Shown here: positions 53,970-61,292 of the stretch, in pieces
How positions within the stretch are numbered: the first letter of the stretch is position 1
How the letters are laid out: every line of letters begins with the position of its first letter
Assembly: GCA_937896895.1 (NCBI GenBank)
Contig: CALBNV010000063.1
Coordinates: 1-61,380, forward strand
Direction: 5' to 3'
Length of the DNA stretch: 61,380 nt
Source: an uncultured Bacteroidales bacterium
GTDB taxonomy: Bacteria; Bacteroidota; Bacteroidia; Bacteroidales; F082
Made by a program: the position numbers and the translations under genes
The notes under the pieces: model-generated
The model's input: the letters and a program-made list of their open reading frames with translations, nothing else
Told to the model about the DNA's origin: nothing
Database searches by the model: none

Positions 53970-54647
53970 TTATATATCTTCGTCAACTAAGAAAAGCGCA
54001 ATCTGTTTTATCCCTTGTGCGCCTAAAACGAATTGATTGTCAAACTCGATGCTCCGGCTCGGCCCGCTGATGATGGTGGTCGTTACGGGCATCTTGCCGT
54101 ATTTCTCTCTTATGAAACCAAGCGCGTCTTTCATGCCGTTCACAAACTGGCTTGGCTTGGCATAGACCAAAAGCGTGTCGGCTAACGCAAACGTCTCAAC
54201 CGACCCTGCGCACCTGTCACTGACCACGATGCTGCCTGTCTGTGCTATCATACACTCACAATCGGTGATGCAGACGGTGTCCTTCGGTCGTGTCGTGAAG
54301 TCGTCACAAAATTCGATTTCAGCATTGTGATTCTGCATGAGTTCTTTGATGCGCCGACTTGTGCAGAACAACGGTTTCCATTCATTTTCAGTGATATACT
54401 GCTTCAATGCGTCGATGAAGTTGCTGTCGTTTTCAAAATAAATGAAGATACCGTCGTTTTTTTTGAATCTGTCGATGAAGGTGAACTCGCTGCCGTCTTC
54501 TTCGGTGAATGGCTTCCACGTATCGTTCTGTAGGTTTACGTCGGAAAAGATGTTCTCGTCTTTCGACATGACAGCGTTGCGCACCTTGGCGAGGATTTGC
54601 TCCTTGTTGGTGCGTTCATTCATTCCATAAAACGAGAACTTCTTCAT
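53970..54647 (-). CDS. LUD-domain protein (LutC/YkgG-like)
   Basis: The 225 residues from ATG 54647 (MKKFSFYGMNERTNKEQ) form a LUD domain (about 60-220) with SDECMIAQTGSIV-like VCITDCECMIAQTGSIVVSD and VVTTTIISGPSRSIEF near the C-terminus. LutC is a subunit of the L-lactate oxidase complex, but lutA and lutB are not adjacent, so this may be a stand-alone LUD protein. Its start lies 2 bp after the ftsH stop; the TTG start at 54653 would overlap ftsH and is less likely. Confidence 0.85.
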   Translation of the reverse strand: MKKFSFYGMNERTNKEQILAKVRNAVMSKDENIFSDVNLQNDTWKPFTEEDGSEFTFIDRFKKNDGIFIYFENDSNFIDALKQYITENEWKPLFCTSRRIKELMQNHNAEIEFCDDFTTRPKDTVCITDCECMIAQTGSIVVSDRCAGSVETFALADTLLVYAKPSQFVNGMKDALGFIREKYGKMPVTTTIISGPSRSIEFDNQFVLGAQGIKQIALFLVDEDI

Positions 54648-54649
54648 AT

Positions 54650-56644
54650 TCAAGCTATTGAAGTGTTGTCTGATTCCTCAATATGGATTTCTGATTCATC
54701 TTTTTTGTTGGAATTGTCAGTGAAATCCCTGCTCTCCGGTGTCCACGGCCTCTTGCCGAAGATGTTTTCGAGGTCGTCGGCGAATATCACCTCTCTGTCG
54801 ATGAGCTTCTCGGCAAGCTGCGTCAGTCCGTCCTTGTGTTCGTTGAGGATACGTATCGCCTCCTGATATGCGCTTTCGATGAGTTTGCTGACTTCCTCGT
54901 CGATGACTTCGGCGGTCTTCTCGCTGAACGGCTTCGTAAAGGCGTAATCGCTCTGACCTGTTGAGTCATAATAACTTACGTTGCCGATTTTTTCGTTGAG
55001 GCCGTAATATGTCACCATCGCGTAAGCCTGTTTCGACACTTTCTCAAGGTCGTTCAATGCGCCTGTCGAGATGTGACCGAATATGATCTGTTCTGCGGCG
55101 CGGCCTCCGAGGGTCGCTATCATCTCATGGTACATCTGTTCTTTTGTGGTGATCTGTCGCTCGTCGGGCAGGTACCAGGCCGCGCCTAATGCCTTGCCTC
55201 TCGGCACTATTGTGACTTTCACGAGCGGGTGCGCGAACTCAAGCATCCAGCTTGTGGTGGCGTGGCCGGCCTCATGGAACGCGATGACCTTCTTTTCAGA
55301 AGAGGTGATGACCTTGTTCTTTTTCTCGAGTCCTCCGACGATGCGGTCGATGGCGTCGAGGAAGTCTTGTTTCTCAATGCTTTCCTTGTCGTGACGTGCG
55401 GCGATGAGTGCAGCCTCATTGCATACGTTGGCGATGTCGGCGCCGGAGAAGCCGGGGGTTTGCTTCGCCAGAAACTCCTTGTTGACATCTTCAGCGAGTT
55501 TCAGCCCGCGCATGTGGACCTCGAAGATTTCCTTTCTTCCGTTGAGGTCGGGGAGTTCGACGTAGATTTGGCGGTCGAAACGTCCGGCGCGCATGAGGGC
55601 CTTGTCGAGGATGTCGGCGCGGTTCGTGGCGGCCAGCACTATCACTCCGGAGTTGGTGCCGAAGCCGTCCATCTCGGTAAGTAATTGGTTGAGAGTGCTT
55701 TCGCGCTCATCGTTGCCTCCGCTCATGATGTTTTTGCCACGGGCGCGTCCGATGGCGTCAATCTCGTCGATGAATATTATACAAGGTGATTTCTCTTTCG
55801 CCTGCTTGAAGAGGTCGCGCACCCTTGATGCTCCGACACCGACGAACATCTCCACGAAGTCGGAACCGGAGATGCTGAAGAACGGCACGCCTGCCTCACC
55901 GGCCACCGACTTGGCTAACAATGTCTTACCTGTCCCTGGAGGGCCGACTAGCAGCACGCCCTTCGGTATCTTTCCGCCGAGACGTGTGTAACGGTTAGGG
56001 TTCTTCAGGAAGTCAACGATTTCCATCACTTCCTCCTTAGCCTCCTCAAGTCCGGCGACGTCTTTGAATGTCGTCTTCTGGTCTTTCTCCTGGTCGTAAA
56101 GTCTCGCCTTCGACTGCCCGATGTTGAATATCTGGCCGCCGCCGGCAGCACCACCGCCCATTCTCCGCATGATGATGAACCAAAATAACAGTATGATTAC
56201 CAATGGCAAAATCCATGAAAGCACCTCGGCACCCCAGTTGTGACGCTCTTCCGGCGTCACTTCGACGGGATTGCTCAGACCTTCCTGAGCCTCATCGACT
56301 TTCATGTAAAGACGGTCCTCCGAGACCTTCATCGTGTAATTCGGCACATCTCCGAAATTGGACGAGGTCTCATTCGGGAGATATTTCCTCATGCCTTGCT
56401 CGTTGAGGTAAATCTCAGCGGTCTTGCCGTTCACCAAGACGATCTTCCTGACATCCTGGTCTTGAAGCATAGTCGTCAACTCACTCATTGTCAGGTCTTT
56501 GGCAGGATGCGTCCCCCTAAATAAAAGCGAACCGAGGAAAAACGCAATCAAGATTATGTACACCCAATAAAACCCGATCTTTTTTTTCGGCTTGTTGCTC
56601 CCGCCGCCCATGTTCTGGAAATTGTTGTTGTTCTCTTCCATCAA
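54650..56644 (-). CDS. ftsH: ATP-dependent zinc metalloprotease FtsH
   Basis: It is a membrane-anchored AAA+ protease that degrades misfolded membrane and short-lived regulatory proteins. The 664 residues have two membrane helices (about 25-45 and 138-160), a periplasmic domain between, the AAA domain (Walker A GPPGTGKT at about 233-241, Walker B CIIFIDEID, SRH region) and the Zn-protease motif HEAGH at about 456-460. The C-terminus is Ser/Asp/Glu rich. It lies between rsfS and the LUD gene with gaps of 18 bp or less, so they are one operon. A second ATG follows directly at 56641. Confidence 0.96.
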   Translation of the reverse strand: MMEENNNNFQNMGGGSNKPKKKIGFYWVYIILIAFFLGSLLFRGTHPAKDLTMSELTTMLQDQDVRKIVLVNGKTAEIYLNEQGMRKYLPNETSSNFGDVPNYTMKVSEDRLYMKVDEAQEGLSNPVEVTPEERHNWGAEVLSWILPLVIILLFWFIIMRRMGGGAAGGGQIFNIGQSKARLYDQEKDQKTTFKDVAGLEEAKEEVMEIVDFLKNPNRYTRLGGKIPKGVLLVGPPGTGKTLLAKSVAGEAGVPFFSISGSDFVEMFVGVGASRVRDLFKQAKEKSPCIIFIDEIDAIGRARGKNIMSGGNDERESTLNQLLTEMDGFGTNSGVIVLAATNRADILDKALMRAGRFDRQIYVELPDLNGRKEIFEVHMRGLKLAEDVNKEFLAKQTPGFSGADIANVCNEAALIAARHDKESIEKQDFLDAIDRIVGGLEKKNKVITSSEKKVIAFHEAGHATTSWMLEFAHPLVKVTIVPRGKALGAAWYLPDERQITTKEQMYHEMIATLGGRAAEQIIFGHISTGALNDLEKVSKQAYAMVTYYGLNEKIGNVSYYDSTGQSDYAFTKPFSEKTAEVIDEEVSKLIESAYQEAIRILNEHKDGLTQLAEKLIDREVIFADDLENIFGKRPWTPESRDFTDNSNKKDESEIHIEESDNTSIA

Positions 56645-56662
56645 AATTTTTTTTACTCTTAA

Positions 56663-57034
56663 CTAATCTTCGTAAACTTTCTTCTCGGCGTCGGCCCACA
56701 GCTCCTCAAGCCTGTAGAAACTGCGTTTCGGCTCAAGGAAAACGTGCACCACGACGTCGATGTAGTCCAACAAAATCCATTCCGAATTTTCAAAACCTTC
56801 TTCGTGATATGTGTGAACGCGCAATTTGTTGCGTACATTGTCGATGATCTTTTCAGCTATTGCGTTGACTTGCGTCTTCGACTGCGCGTGGCAAATGACG
56901 AAGTAATCTGTCACGGCTGAATGTATCTCTCTCATATCCAATGTGGTAACTTCTTTGGCCTTGCTCTCAAGCATCGTCTCAACAATGGTTGAGAGTACTT
57001 CTTCTGTGTTGTCCGATTCGTGTCTGATTCTCAT
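56663..57034 (-). CDS. rsfS: ribosomal silencing factor RsfS
   Basis: It binds ribosomal protein uL14 and keeps subunits apart in slow growth. From ATG 57034 there are 123 residues with the DUF143 fold: TLDMREIHSAVTDYFVICHA, QVNAIAEKIIDNVRNKL, EGFENSEWILLDYIDVVVHV and FLEPKRSFYRLEELWADAE. An upstream in-frame extension to 57271 crosses the promoter and lacks conservation. It is the first gene of rsfS-ftsH-LUD, an order seen often in Bacteroidota. Confidence 0.92.
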   Translation of the reverse strand: MRIRHESDNTEEVLSTIVETMLESKAKEVTTLDMREIHSAVTDYFVICHAQSKTQVNAIAEKIIDNVRNKLRVHTYHEEGFENSEWILLDYIDVVVHVFLEPKRSFYRLEELWADAEKKVYED

Positions 57035-57056
57035 TTTGTGAATAAAAAATTTTTTG

Positions 57057-57064
57057 CAAAGATA
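57057..57064 (-). promoter_or_regulatory. -7 promoter box of rsfS operon
   Basis: The minus strand reads TATCTTTG 22 bases before the rsfS ATG. It faces the birA promoter at 57110-57117. Confidence 0.6.
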
Positions 57065-57109
57065 CTCAATAAATTCGTATTTATTTATTTTTATTAAACA
57101 AAAAAATCC

Positions 57110-57117
57110 TATTTTTG
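57110..57117 (+). promoter_or_regulatory. -7 promoter box of birA
   Basis: TATTTTTG lies 47 bases before the ATG at 57165, which supports this start over 57054. Confidence 0.55.
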
Positions 57118-57164
57118 TTCCGTTTTTTGAAAAGTTCCCGGTAACGGAAAGAAATGTGCATTTT

Positions 57165-57968
57165 ATGAATGTGAAAATGTTTTTCAACGGTTTTGAAATT
57201 TTAATCTTTGACGAACTGCAGTCAACCAATGACTTTCTGCGTGACAGGATTTCGGCCGGTGCCGACATCATTGATACTGTTGTCGTTGCGCGTCATCAGA
57301 CTGCGGGGAAGGGCATGGGCGAAAATCATTGGGAGAGCCAGCACGGCAAGAATCTGCTTTTCAGTATTGCGCTGAATGTCAGTTTTTTAAAGGCTGAAGA
57401 ACAATTCAAAATCTCCCAAGCCGTCGCTGTCGCCATCCTCAACGTCATCTCCACTAAACTCCTAACCCCCTCAAATTCCTCAAACTCCTCAAACTCCTCA
57501 AATTCCTCAAACTCCTTTATAAAGTGGCCCAACGACATCTACATCAACTCCCGGAAACTTGCCGGAATGCTGATTCAAAACACCATCTCCGGAATGCTGA
57601 TGCAGACGTCAATAATCGGTATCGGATTGAATGTCAATCAGATGAAATTTAGCGATGACGTCCCGAATCCTGTCTCGCTGAAAATGCTGGCCGGCATTGA
57701 TTTTGACCTTGATTTGTTACTCAAAGAATTGATTGTGAATATAAAATCCGCTGTCGAGAGTCTTCGGACAGAGTCGGGGAAAGTGTCTGTTGATGAAATG
57801 TACAGAAACAACTTGTTCCGATTTGGGCGATGGGCTGATTATGAAATTGATAACGAAATCAAAACATTGATAATCAACGGATATGACAAATATGGCCGTC
57901 TCTGTCTGTGCGACAAAAACGGCCACGATTATCTGTGTGATATAAAAGAAATCAGGTTTATAGTGTAG
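57165..57968 (+). CDS. birA: biotin--[acetyl-CoA-carboxylase] ligase, short form with repeat insertion
   Basis: It activates biotin as biotinyl-AMP and attaches it to biotin carboxyl carrier protein. The 267 residues form the catalytic domain without a DNA-binding N-terminus: DELQSTNDFLRDR, ARHQTAGKGMGENHWESQHG (the GRGRxG loop), KNLLFSIALN, KWPNDIYINSRKLAGMLIQ and IIGIGLNVNQ. Residues 103-117 are five Ser-Asn-Ser units directly before FIKWPND. E. coli BirA has only a short segment here (about seven residues). The repeat resembles intergenic repeats of this window. A start at 57177 is possible. It overlaps the SRPBCC gene convergently by 11 bp. Confidence 0.92.
   Translation: MNVKMFFNGFEILIFDELQSTNDFLRDRISAGADIIDTVVVARHQTAGKGMGENHWESQHGKNLLFSIALNVSFLKAEEQFKISQAVAVAILNVISTKLLTPSNSSNSSNSSNSSNSFIKWPNDIYINSRKLAGMLIQNTISGMLMQTSIIGIGLNVNQMKFSDDVPNPVSLKMLAGIDFDLDLLLKELIVNIKSAVESLRTESGKVSVDEMYRNNLFRFGRWADYEIDNEIKTLIINGYDKYGRLCLCDKNGHDYLCDIKEIRFIV
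57471..57515 (+). repeat. five 9-bp tandem units inside birA
   Basis: Units TCAAATTCC or TCAAACTCC, five in a row, in frame, encode (Ser-Asn-Ser)x5. The flanking CTCCTAACCCCC also resembles the intergenic family. The C-rich strand is on the birA coding strand, the reverse of the orientation seen after stop codons. Confidence 0.93.
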
Positions 57969-58347
57969 CCGCTTTCTCGGCCATCATGTTCACTAAGTTT
58001 TGCAACGGGCGTTTCGCCATCATCGCCATCAACGGGTTCAGCTCGGCGTCGATTTCAAACATGACGCGGCATTTGTCGCCCGCCGATGCTATGTGAATCG
58101 AGAAAACGAACGGGAACGGTACTTTGCCCACCGGCACGAGCTGCACCAAACTGTATGGTACTCTTTGACTTACGCTTAATGTGATGCCGCCCATCCCTTG
58201 GACGGTGAATGCCAGAGTGTCAGTGTCTGCCTTGACGTTGACGGCTTGTTCCGGCAGAAACGCCGGGACGTTCGTCATGTCGCTCGCCAAAGCGAAAAAC
58301 TCCTTCTCGCCCTTGCTCGTATCAACATATTCCGACTTGAATAACAT
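57958..58347 (-). CDS. SRPBCC/START-like domain protein
   Basis: The 129 residues are rich in beta strands around a hydrophobic core, and the motif TNVPAFLPEQAVNVKADTDT with the ending MMAKRPLQNLVNMMAEKAAT (long C-terminal helix) are the pattern of Bacteroidota SRPBCC proteins. Such proteins bind lipids or other hydrophobic molecules. The ligand is unknown. It follows pyrE after a 61-bp A/T-rich repeat and converges with birA (11-bp overlap). Whether the pyrE transcript includes it is uncertain. Confidence 0.78.
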   Translation of the reverse strand: MLFKSEYVDTSKGEKEFFALASDMTNVPAFLPEQAVNVKADTDTLAFTVQGMGGITLSVSQRVPYSLVQLVPVGKVPFPFVFSIHIASAGDKCRVMFEIDAELNPLMAMMAKRPLQNLVNMMAEKAATL

Positions 58348-58409
58348 CCTAACTCCTTTTAACTTTCAAACTTTATACTTTATAAACTTTAAACTTAATA
58401 ACTTTCTAC
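58348..58409 (-). repeat. AAGTTTAAAG-type repeat between pyrE and the SRPBCC gene
   Basis: After the pyrE stop the coding strand reads GTAGAAAGTTATTAAGTTTA then AAGTTTATAAAGTATAAAGT and TTGAAAGTTAAAAGGAG. Its AAAGTT units are A/T-rich relatives of the stop-adjacent family. The terminal AAGGAG could act as a Shine-Dalgarno site for the SRPBCC start. Confidence 0.72.
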
Positions 58410-59059
58410 TAACTCTGGTGTGCGTCGGACCATGCCTGCGGGCTCTTTCTCCATTCGAGGAGCGACTGCATCTGGTCGTCGGTGACATAATTTTCTTCCA
58501 AAGCCTTCTTAATCAATGCTTCGTAGTTGCTTATTGTCGTGAGTTCGCAGTTGGCCTTCTTGAAAGCCTCCGCCGCCGCGTTGAGCTGGTAGGTGAAAAT
58601 CGCCATCATGCCCTTGACATTGGCACCTTTCTCGCGCAGTGCTTCGACAGCGGCGAGACTCGACTTGCCTGTTGAGACGAGGTCTTCGATGACCACCACC
58701 GACGCGCCTTGCGGCACGATGCCTTCGACCTGGTTGTTCAGTCCGTGCGACTTCGCTTCGGAACGCACGTAGCAGAACGGCAGTCCGAGGTCCTGCGCGA
58801 CGAGCGCACCTTGCGGGATGCCGCCTGTCGCGACGCCGGCGATGATGTCCGGCTTGCCGAATTTGTCAATACACATCCTGGAGAAAGCCTCGCGGATGAA
58901 TGTCCTGATCTGCGGGTACGACAACGTGATGCGGTTGTCGCAGTAAATCGGAGATTTCAGTCCGCTCGCCCATGTAAAAGGACTTGCAGGATTCAATTTT
59001 ATTGCTTTAATTTGCAGCAGAAAATTTGCTAATGCTAATGCGGTCTCTTGATCGTTCAT
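58409..59059 (-). CDS. pyrE: orotate phosphoribosyltransferase
   Basis: It makes orotidine 5'-monophosphate from orotate and PRPP in pyrimidine synthesis. The 216 residues carry the type I phosphoribosyltransferase loop VVVIEDLVSTGKSS (about 120-133), the N-terminal SPFTWASGLKSPIYCDNR and PDIIAGVATGGIPQGALVA, as in PyrE. Length and motifs are normal. It probably starts the transcript that includes the SRPBCC gene and is divergent from the NUDIX gene, whose start lies inside the pyrE promoter. Confidence 0.94.
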   Translation of the reverse strand: MNDQETALALANFLLQIKAIKLNPASPFTWASGLKSPIYCDNRITLSYPQIRTFIREAFSRMCIDKFGKPDIIAGVATGGIPQGALVAQDLGLPFCYVRSEAKSHGLNNQVEGIVPQGASVVVIEDLVSTGKSSLAAVEALREKGANVKGMMAIFTYQLNAAAEAFKKANCELTTISNYEALIKKALEENYVTDDQMQSLLEWRKSPQAWSDAHQS

Positions 59060-59089
59060 AATTTTGTTGAATACTTAAAAAATAACGTG

Positions 59090-59097
59090 CAAATGTA
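59090..59097 (-). promoter_or_regulatory. -7 promoter box of pyrE, overlapping the NUDIX start
   Basis: The minus strand reads TACATTTG, 30 bases before the pyrE start. Its bases overlap the ATG of the NUDIX gene at 59093. Confidence 0.55.
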
Positions 59098-59710
59098 CAG
59101 ACTTTTTTGTAATGAGAGGACATTAATCTCGAAAAATTTTTCGGAGGAAACCTTTGCTGGCACTGGTGATGTCGATATTTCTTCTTTTGACGTTGAGAAT
59201 GTTGCAGTTAAAATAAAACAGTGGCTTGAAGACGATAACGTAGAGTGTCTCGACCTCGGTGATGCCGACGGTGTCGTGGTCGCTTCGGCGATAAAGTCGA
59301 TTTTCCGACAGGCTCCCGCCGCCGGCGGTGTCGTGATGATTGACAATCAGTTTGTTGCGATTGAAAGAAACGGCATTCCAGACCTTCCAAAAGGTCATAT
59401 CGAGAAAGGTGAGACACCTGAGGTGGCGGCGGTGCGCGAGGTGGAGGAGGAGACGGGAATAACCGACCTGAAGATAATACGCGAACTGCCGGCAACGTGG
59501 CATTGTTATCTTTTGGAAGGGAAGTGGACGATAAAAAAGACTTCTTGGTTTCTGATGAAGACCGCTTCCGGAATGAAAAACGTCCCGCAGACGGAAGAAG
59601 GCATATCGAAAGTGTACCTTATTAATATTAATGGCGAAGATTTTGACAACTTCAGAAATAACACGTTCGCATCGCTTCGCCCCGTTGTTGAGTTTGTTTT
59701 GTCAAGTTAA
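59093..59710 (+). CDS. NUDIX hydrolase
   Basis: The 205 residues from ATG 59093 contain the Nudix box (Gx5Ex7REUxEExGU) spread over about residues 102-124 as GHIEKGETPEVAA then REVEEETGI. It would hydrolyse a nucleoside diphosphate derivative; the substrate is not apparent. The N-terminal 80 residues (FCNERTLISKNFSEETFAG, DDNVECLDLGDADG) are not part of the Nudix fold and look like the extra domain of some Bacteroidota NUDIX proteins. It is divergent from pyrE. The in-frame ATG at 59048 overlaps the pyrE start codon and is less likely. Confidence 0.88.
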   Translation: MYRLFCNERTLISKNFSEETFAGTGDVDISSFDVENVAVKIKQWLEDDNVECLDLGDADGVVVASAIKSIFRQAPAAGGVVMIDNQFVAIERNGIPDLPKGHIEKGETPEVAAVREVEEETGITDLKIIRELPATWHCYLLEGKWTIKKTSWFLMKTASGMKNVPQTEEGISKVYLININGEDFDNFRNNTFASLRPVVEFVLSS

Positions 59711-59930
59711 AATCCACTTCCCATTGATAATCACTTGGTTGTAATTTATCACATAACAGACACACAGCCACTACGGTCTATGGGTTCACCAAAGGCCGTG
59801 GCGGCTTTTTCCAGCTTAAGGTCCCGGACAAATAATTCGCGCAATCTGCGGGAGAGAATAATCATTTGGAAATGTATAAAAACATTACATGAAAAAAAAC
59901 GGTGCGTCCGTGCCGTTGAAGAGTGAAAGT
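59711..59930. other. intergenic stretch without recognisable gene
   Basis: The bulk of the 342-bp gap between the NUDIX gene and the lipoprotein shows no long ORF and no repeat. A minus-strand stretch near 59711-59765 could encode INYNQVIINGKWILT before a stop, but stops lie upstream, so no gene is claimed. The right end carries the promoter and the 45-bp element, given separately. Confidence 0.5.
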
Positions 59931-59933
59931 TCT

Positions 59934-59941
59934 TATCTTTG
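59934..59941 (+). promoter_or_regulatory. -7 promoter box of the terminal lipoprotein gene
   Basis: TATCTTTG lies 18 bases before the 45-bp leader element at 59960, the same spacing as in the efflux operon. The spacer CGGCGTCGTTTCCTTTTT is also similar to the corresponding efflux spacer CAGGGTCGTTTTCATTTG. Confidence 0.6.
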
Positions 59942-59959
59942 CGGCGTCGTTTCCTTTTT

Positions 59960-60004
59960 GGATTTCGTTCAACGGACTTCGCGAAATCCCGAAGGGCGGC
60001 GTGG
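59960..60004 (+). repeat. 45-bp leader element, copy 2 (lipoprotein 5' UTR)
   Basis: GGATTTCGTTCAACGGACTT at the start and GGCGGCGTGG at the end, in the same orientation relative to transcription as copy 1. Ends 48 bases before the ATG. The GGATTTCG/CGAAATCC stem is intact in both copies, and the differences between copies fall in the loop or the 3' part. Confidence 0.85.
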
Positions 60005-60052
60005 GTTTAGAAAAAACAGAAGTCCATTTAAAAATTCAAAATCACACAAGAG

Positions 60053-60850
60053 ATGAAAAAGGGTATCAGATTATTTGCGACATTGATGGTGTGCATGGTG
60101 ATGGCGCTGTGCGTGTCGTGCAAGAAAGACAATGCAGAGCCGAATGGCGGTGGTAACACAGGCGGAGGTGGTAACACAGGTGGCGGCACAGGTGGCGAAA
60201 TCAGCGGGTGTTTTAGCGTGAGCTCCACCACCACTGTCGAGTTCTCGCCGGGCAACCTGTACTGGGACGGCAGCGCGTTCAGGTTCGAAGCGGACCAGTG
60301 GAGTTTCGCAAACACTTGGAACGCAAGCTACGTGAGCCATTTCTACTGGAGCAAGACGGCATCGGTGGCATACGCGCAAGACTACAGTGACGAATCCGCT
60401 TCAACGTCCGATGTGTTCTTCACGAACAGTTTGTCTTTCCAGATGGACGGCGAGACGGCTGGCACGTGGCGCACGCTGAGCAAGGACGAGTGGGGCTATC
60501 TGCTGAACAGCCGCACTGACGCAACTAACCTCCGCGCATGGAAAGAGCTTGACAGCGGCGCGCACAAAGGTCTTGTGATCCTTCCGGACGGCACGGAGAA
60601 TCCGTCAACAGTGATGGGCGGAATAACTTCGACAGCCGACCTCGCGAGCTCTGGCGCTGTATTCCTCCCGGCCGCAGGCGGCCGCTACGGTACGGACGTG
60701 GTCAATGTCGGCTCGGACGGCTACTACTGGTCGGGTACTCCCCTCGAGGACGACGAGGACGGCGCGTACGGCATGGGCTTCTATTCGGGCAGTGCGAGCA
60801 CGTACGGCGGCAGTCGGGACAACGGGCTCGCCGTGCGTCTGGTTCGGTAG
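60053..60850 (+). CDS. Gly-rich-linker lipoprotein, FISUMP-like C-terminal domain
   Basis: The 265 residues begin with a lipoprotein signal (MKKGIRLFATLMVCMVMALCVSC, lipobox CVSC with Cys23). A Gly/Asn/Thr linker follows (AEPNGGGNTGGGGNTGGGTG), then a C-terminal domain from about residue 55 (FSVSSTTTVEFSPGNLYWDG, TWRTLSKDEWGYLLNSRTDA, GVFLPAAGGRYG-like FLPAAGGRYGTDV, YWSGTPLEDDEDGAYG). This is the FISUMP-like or Fibrobacter-type repeat of Bacteroidetes surface lipoproteins. Its role is unknown. It is controlled by the same leader as the efflux operon. A terminator follows 80 bp later. Confidence 0.78.
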   Translation: MKKGIRLFATLMVCMVMALCVSCKKDNAEPNGGGNTGGGGNTGGGTGGEISGCFSVSSTTTVEFSPGNLYWDGSAFRFEADQWSFANTWNASYVSHFYWSKTASVAYAQDYSDESASTSDVFFTNSLSFQMDGETAGTWRTLSKDEWGYLLNSRTDATNLRAWKELDSGAHKGLVILPDGTENPSTVMGGITSTADLASSGAVFLPAAGGRYGTDVVNVGSDGYYWSGTPLEDDEDGAYGMGFYSGSASTYGGSRDNGLAVRLVR

Positions 60851-60931
60851 CTGCCCGTTTGCAGAACCTTACCCTTCACGCGCCGCAGAGAGGCGACGCG
60901 CTGAGGGGTGAAAAGCACTATACTTCATACG

Positions 60932-60962
60932 GAAGCCTCACTGTCATAGTGGGGCTTTTTTT
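60932..60962 (+). terminator. terminator after the lipoprotein gene
   Basis: AAGCCTCACT and AGTGGGGCTT pair (one A-G mismatch) around GTCAT, followed by TTTTTTT. Confidence 0.9.
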
Positions 60963-60979
60963 AACCCAAACCCAAACCT

Positions 60980-61054
60980 AACTTCACTCTCAACTCTCCA
61001 AACTCCAAACTCCAAACTCCAAACTCTTTTAACTTTACTCTTTACTCTTTTAAC
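60980..61054 (-). repeat. CTCCAAA/ACTCTTTTAACTTT repeat array
   Basis: The plus strand reads ACTTCACTCTCAACTCTCC then CAAACTCCAAACTCCAAACTC then CTTTTAACTTTACTCTTTAC. On the minus strand it is the G-rich type seen after stop codons. No minus-strand gene ends here within the window, so the orientation suggests a minus-strand gene beyond the right edge, or decay of one. Confidence 0.78.
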
Positions 61055-61120
61055 GATGTGGTTTGCTCCACTCGCTGCGCTCGGTCGCAATGACGTTGGC
61101 TTTGTAAATAACTGATATTT

Positions 61121-61149
61121 AGTGTGTTGCGGCGAAGTCGCAACACACT
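61121..61149. other. perfect 11-bp hairpin
   Basis: AGTGTGTTGCG and CGCAACACACT around GCGAAGT. No T-run follows, so it is not a clear terminator. It sits directly before the first copy of the 66-bp repeat. Confidence 0.75.
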
Positions 61150-61280
61150 CAATATTTTTATTTCCCCCAATTGAAGGCGTCCTTGTGAGCGACCGCAGGG
61201 AGTCGAACAATCCCACTCAATATTTTTATTTCCCCCAAGTGGTGCCGTCCTTGTGAGCGACCGCAGGGAGTCGAACAATC
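61147..61280. repeat. 66-bp direct repeat, two copies
   Basis: Copies at 61147-61212 and 61215-61280 both begin ACTCAATATTTTTATTTCCC and end GCAGGGAGTCGAACAATC. They differ only in the middle (TTGAAGG against GTGGTGC). The block contains GTGAGCGACCGCAGGGAGTC, a text that looks like a palindromic Bacteroidales dispersed repeat rather than coding DNA. Confidence 0.9.
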
Positions 61281-61292
61281 TCAATTTTTCCA

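Noticed and set aside
59711..59765. Minus-strand peptide INYNQVIINGKWILT resembling an amidohydrolase C-terminus
   Set aside because: Only about 20 codons are open, a stop lies just upstream, and no further homology is visible.
61042..61284. Overlapping minus-strand frames with LFDSLRSLT-type translation
   Set aside because: The translation comes from the dispersed palindromic repeat; such open frames are commonly miscalled in Bacteroidales.
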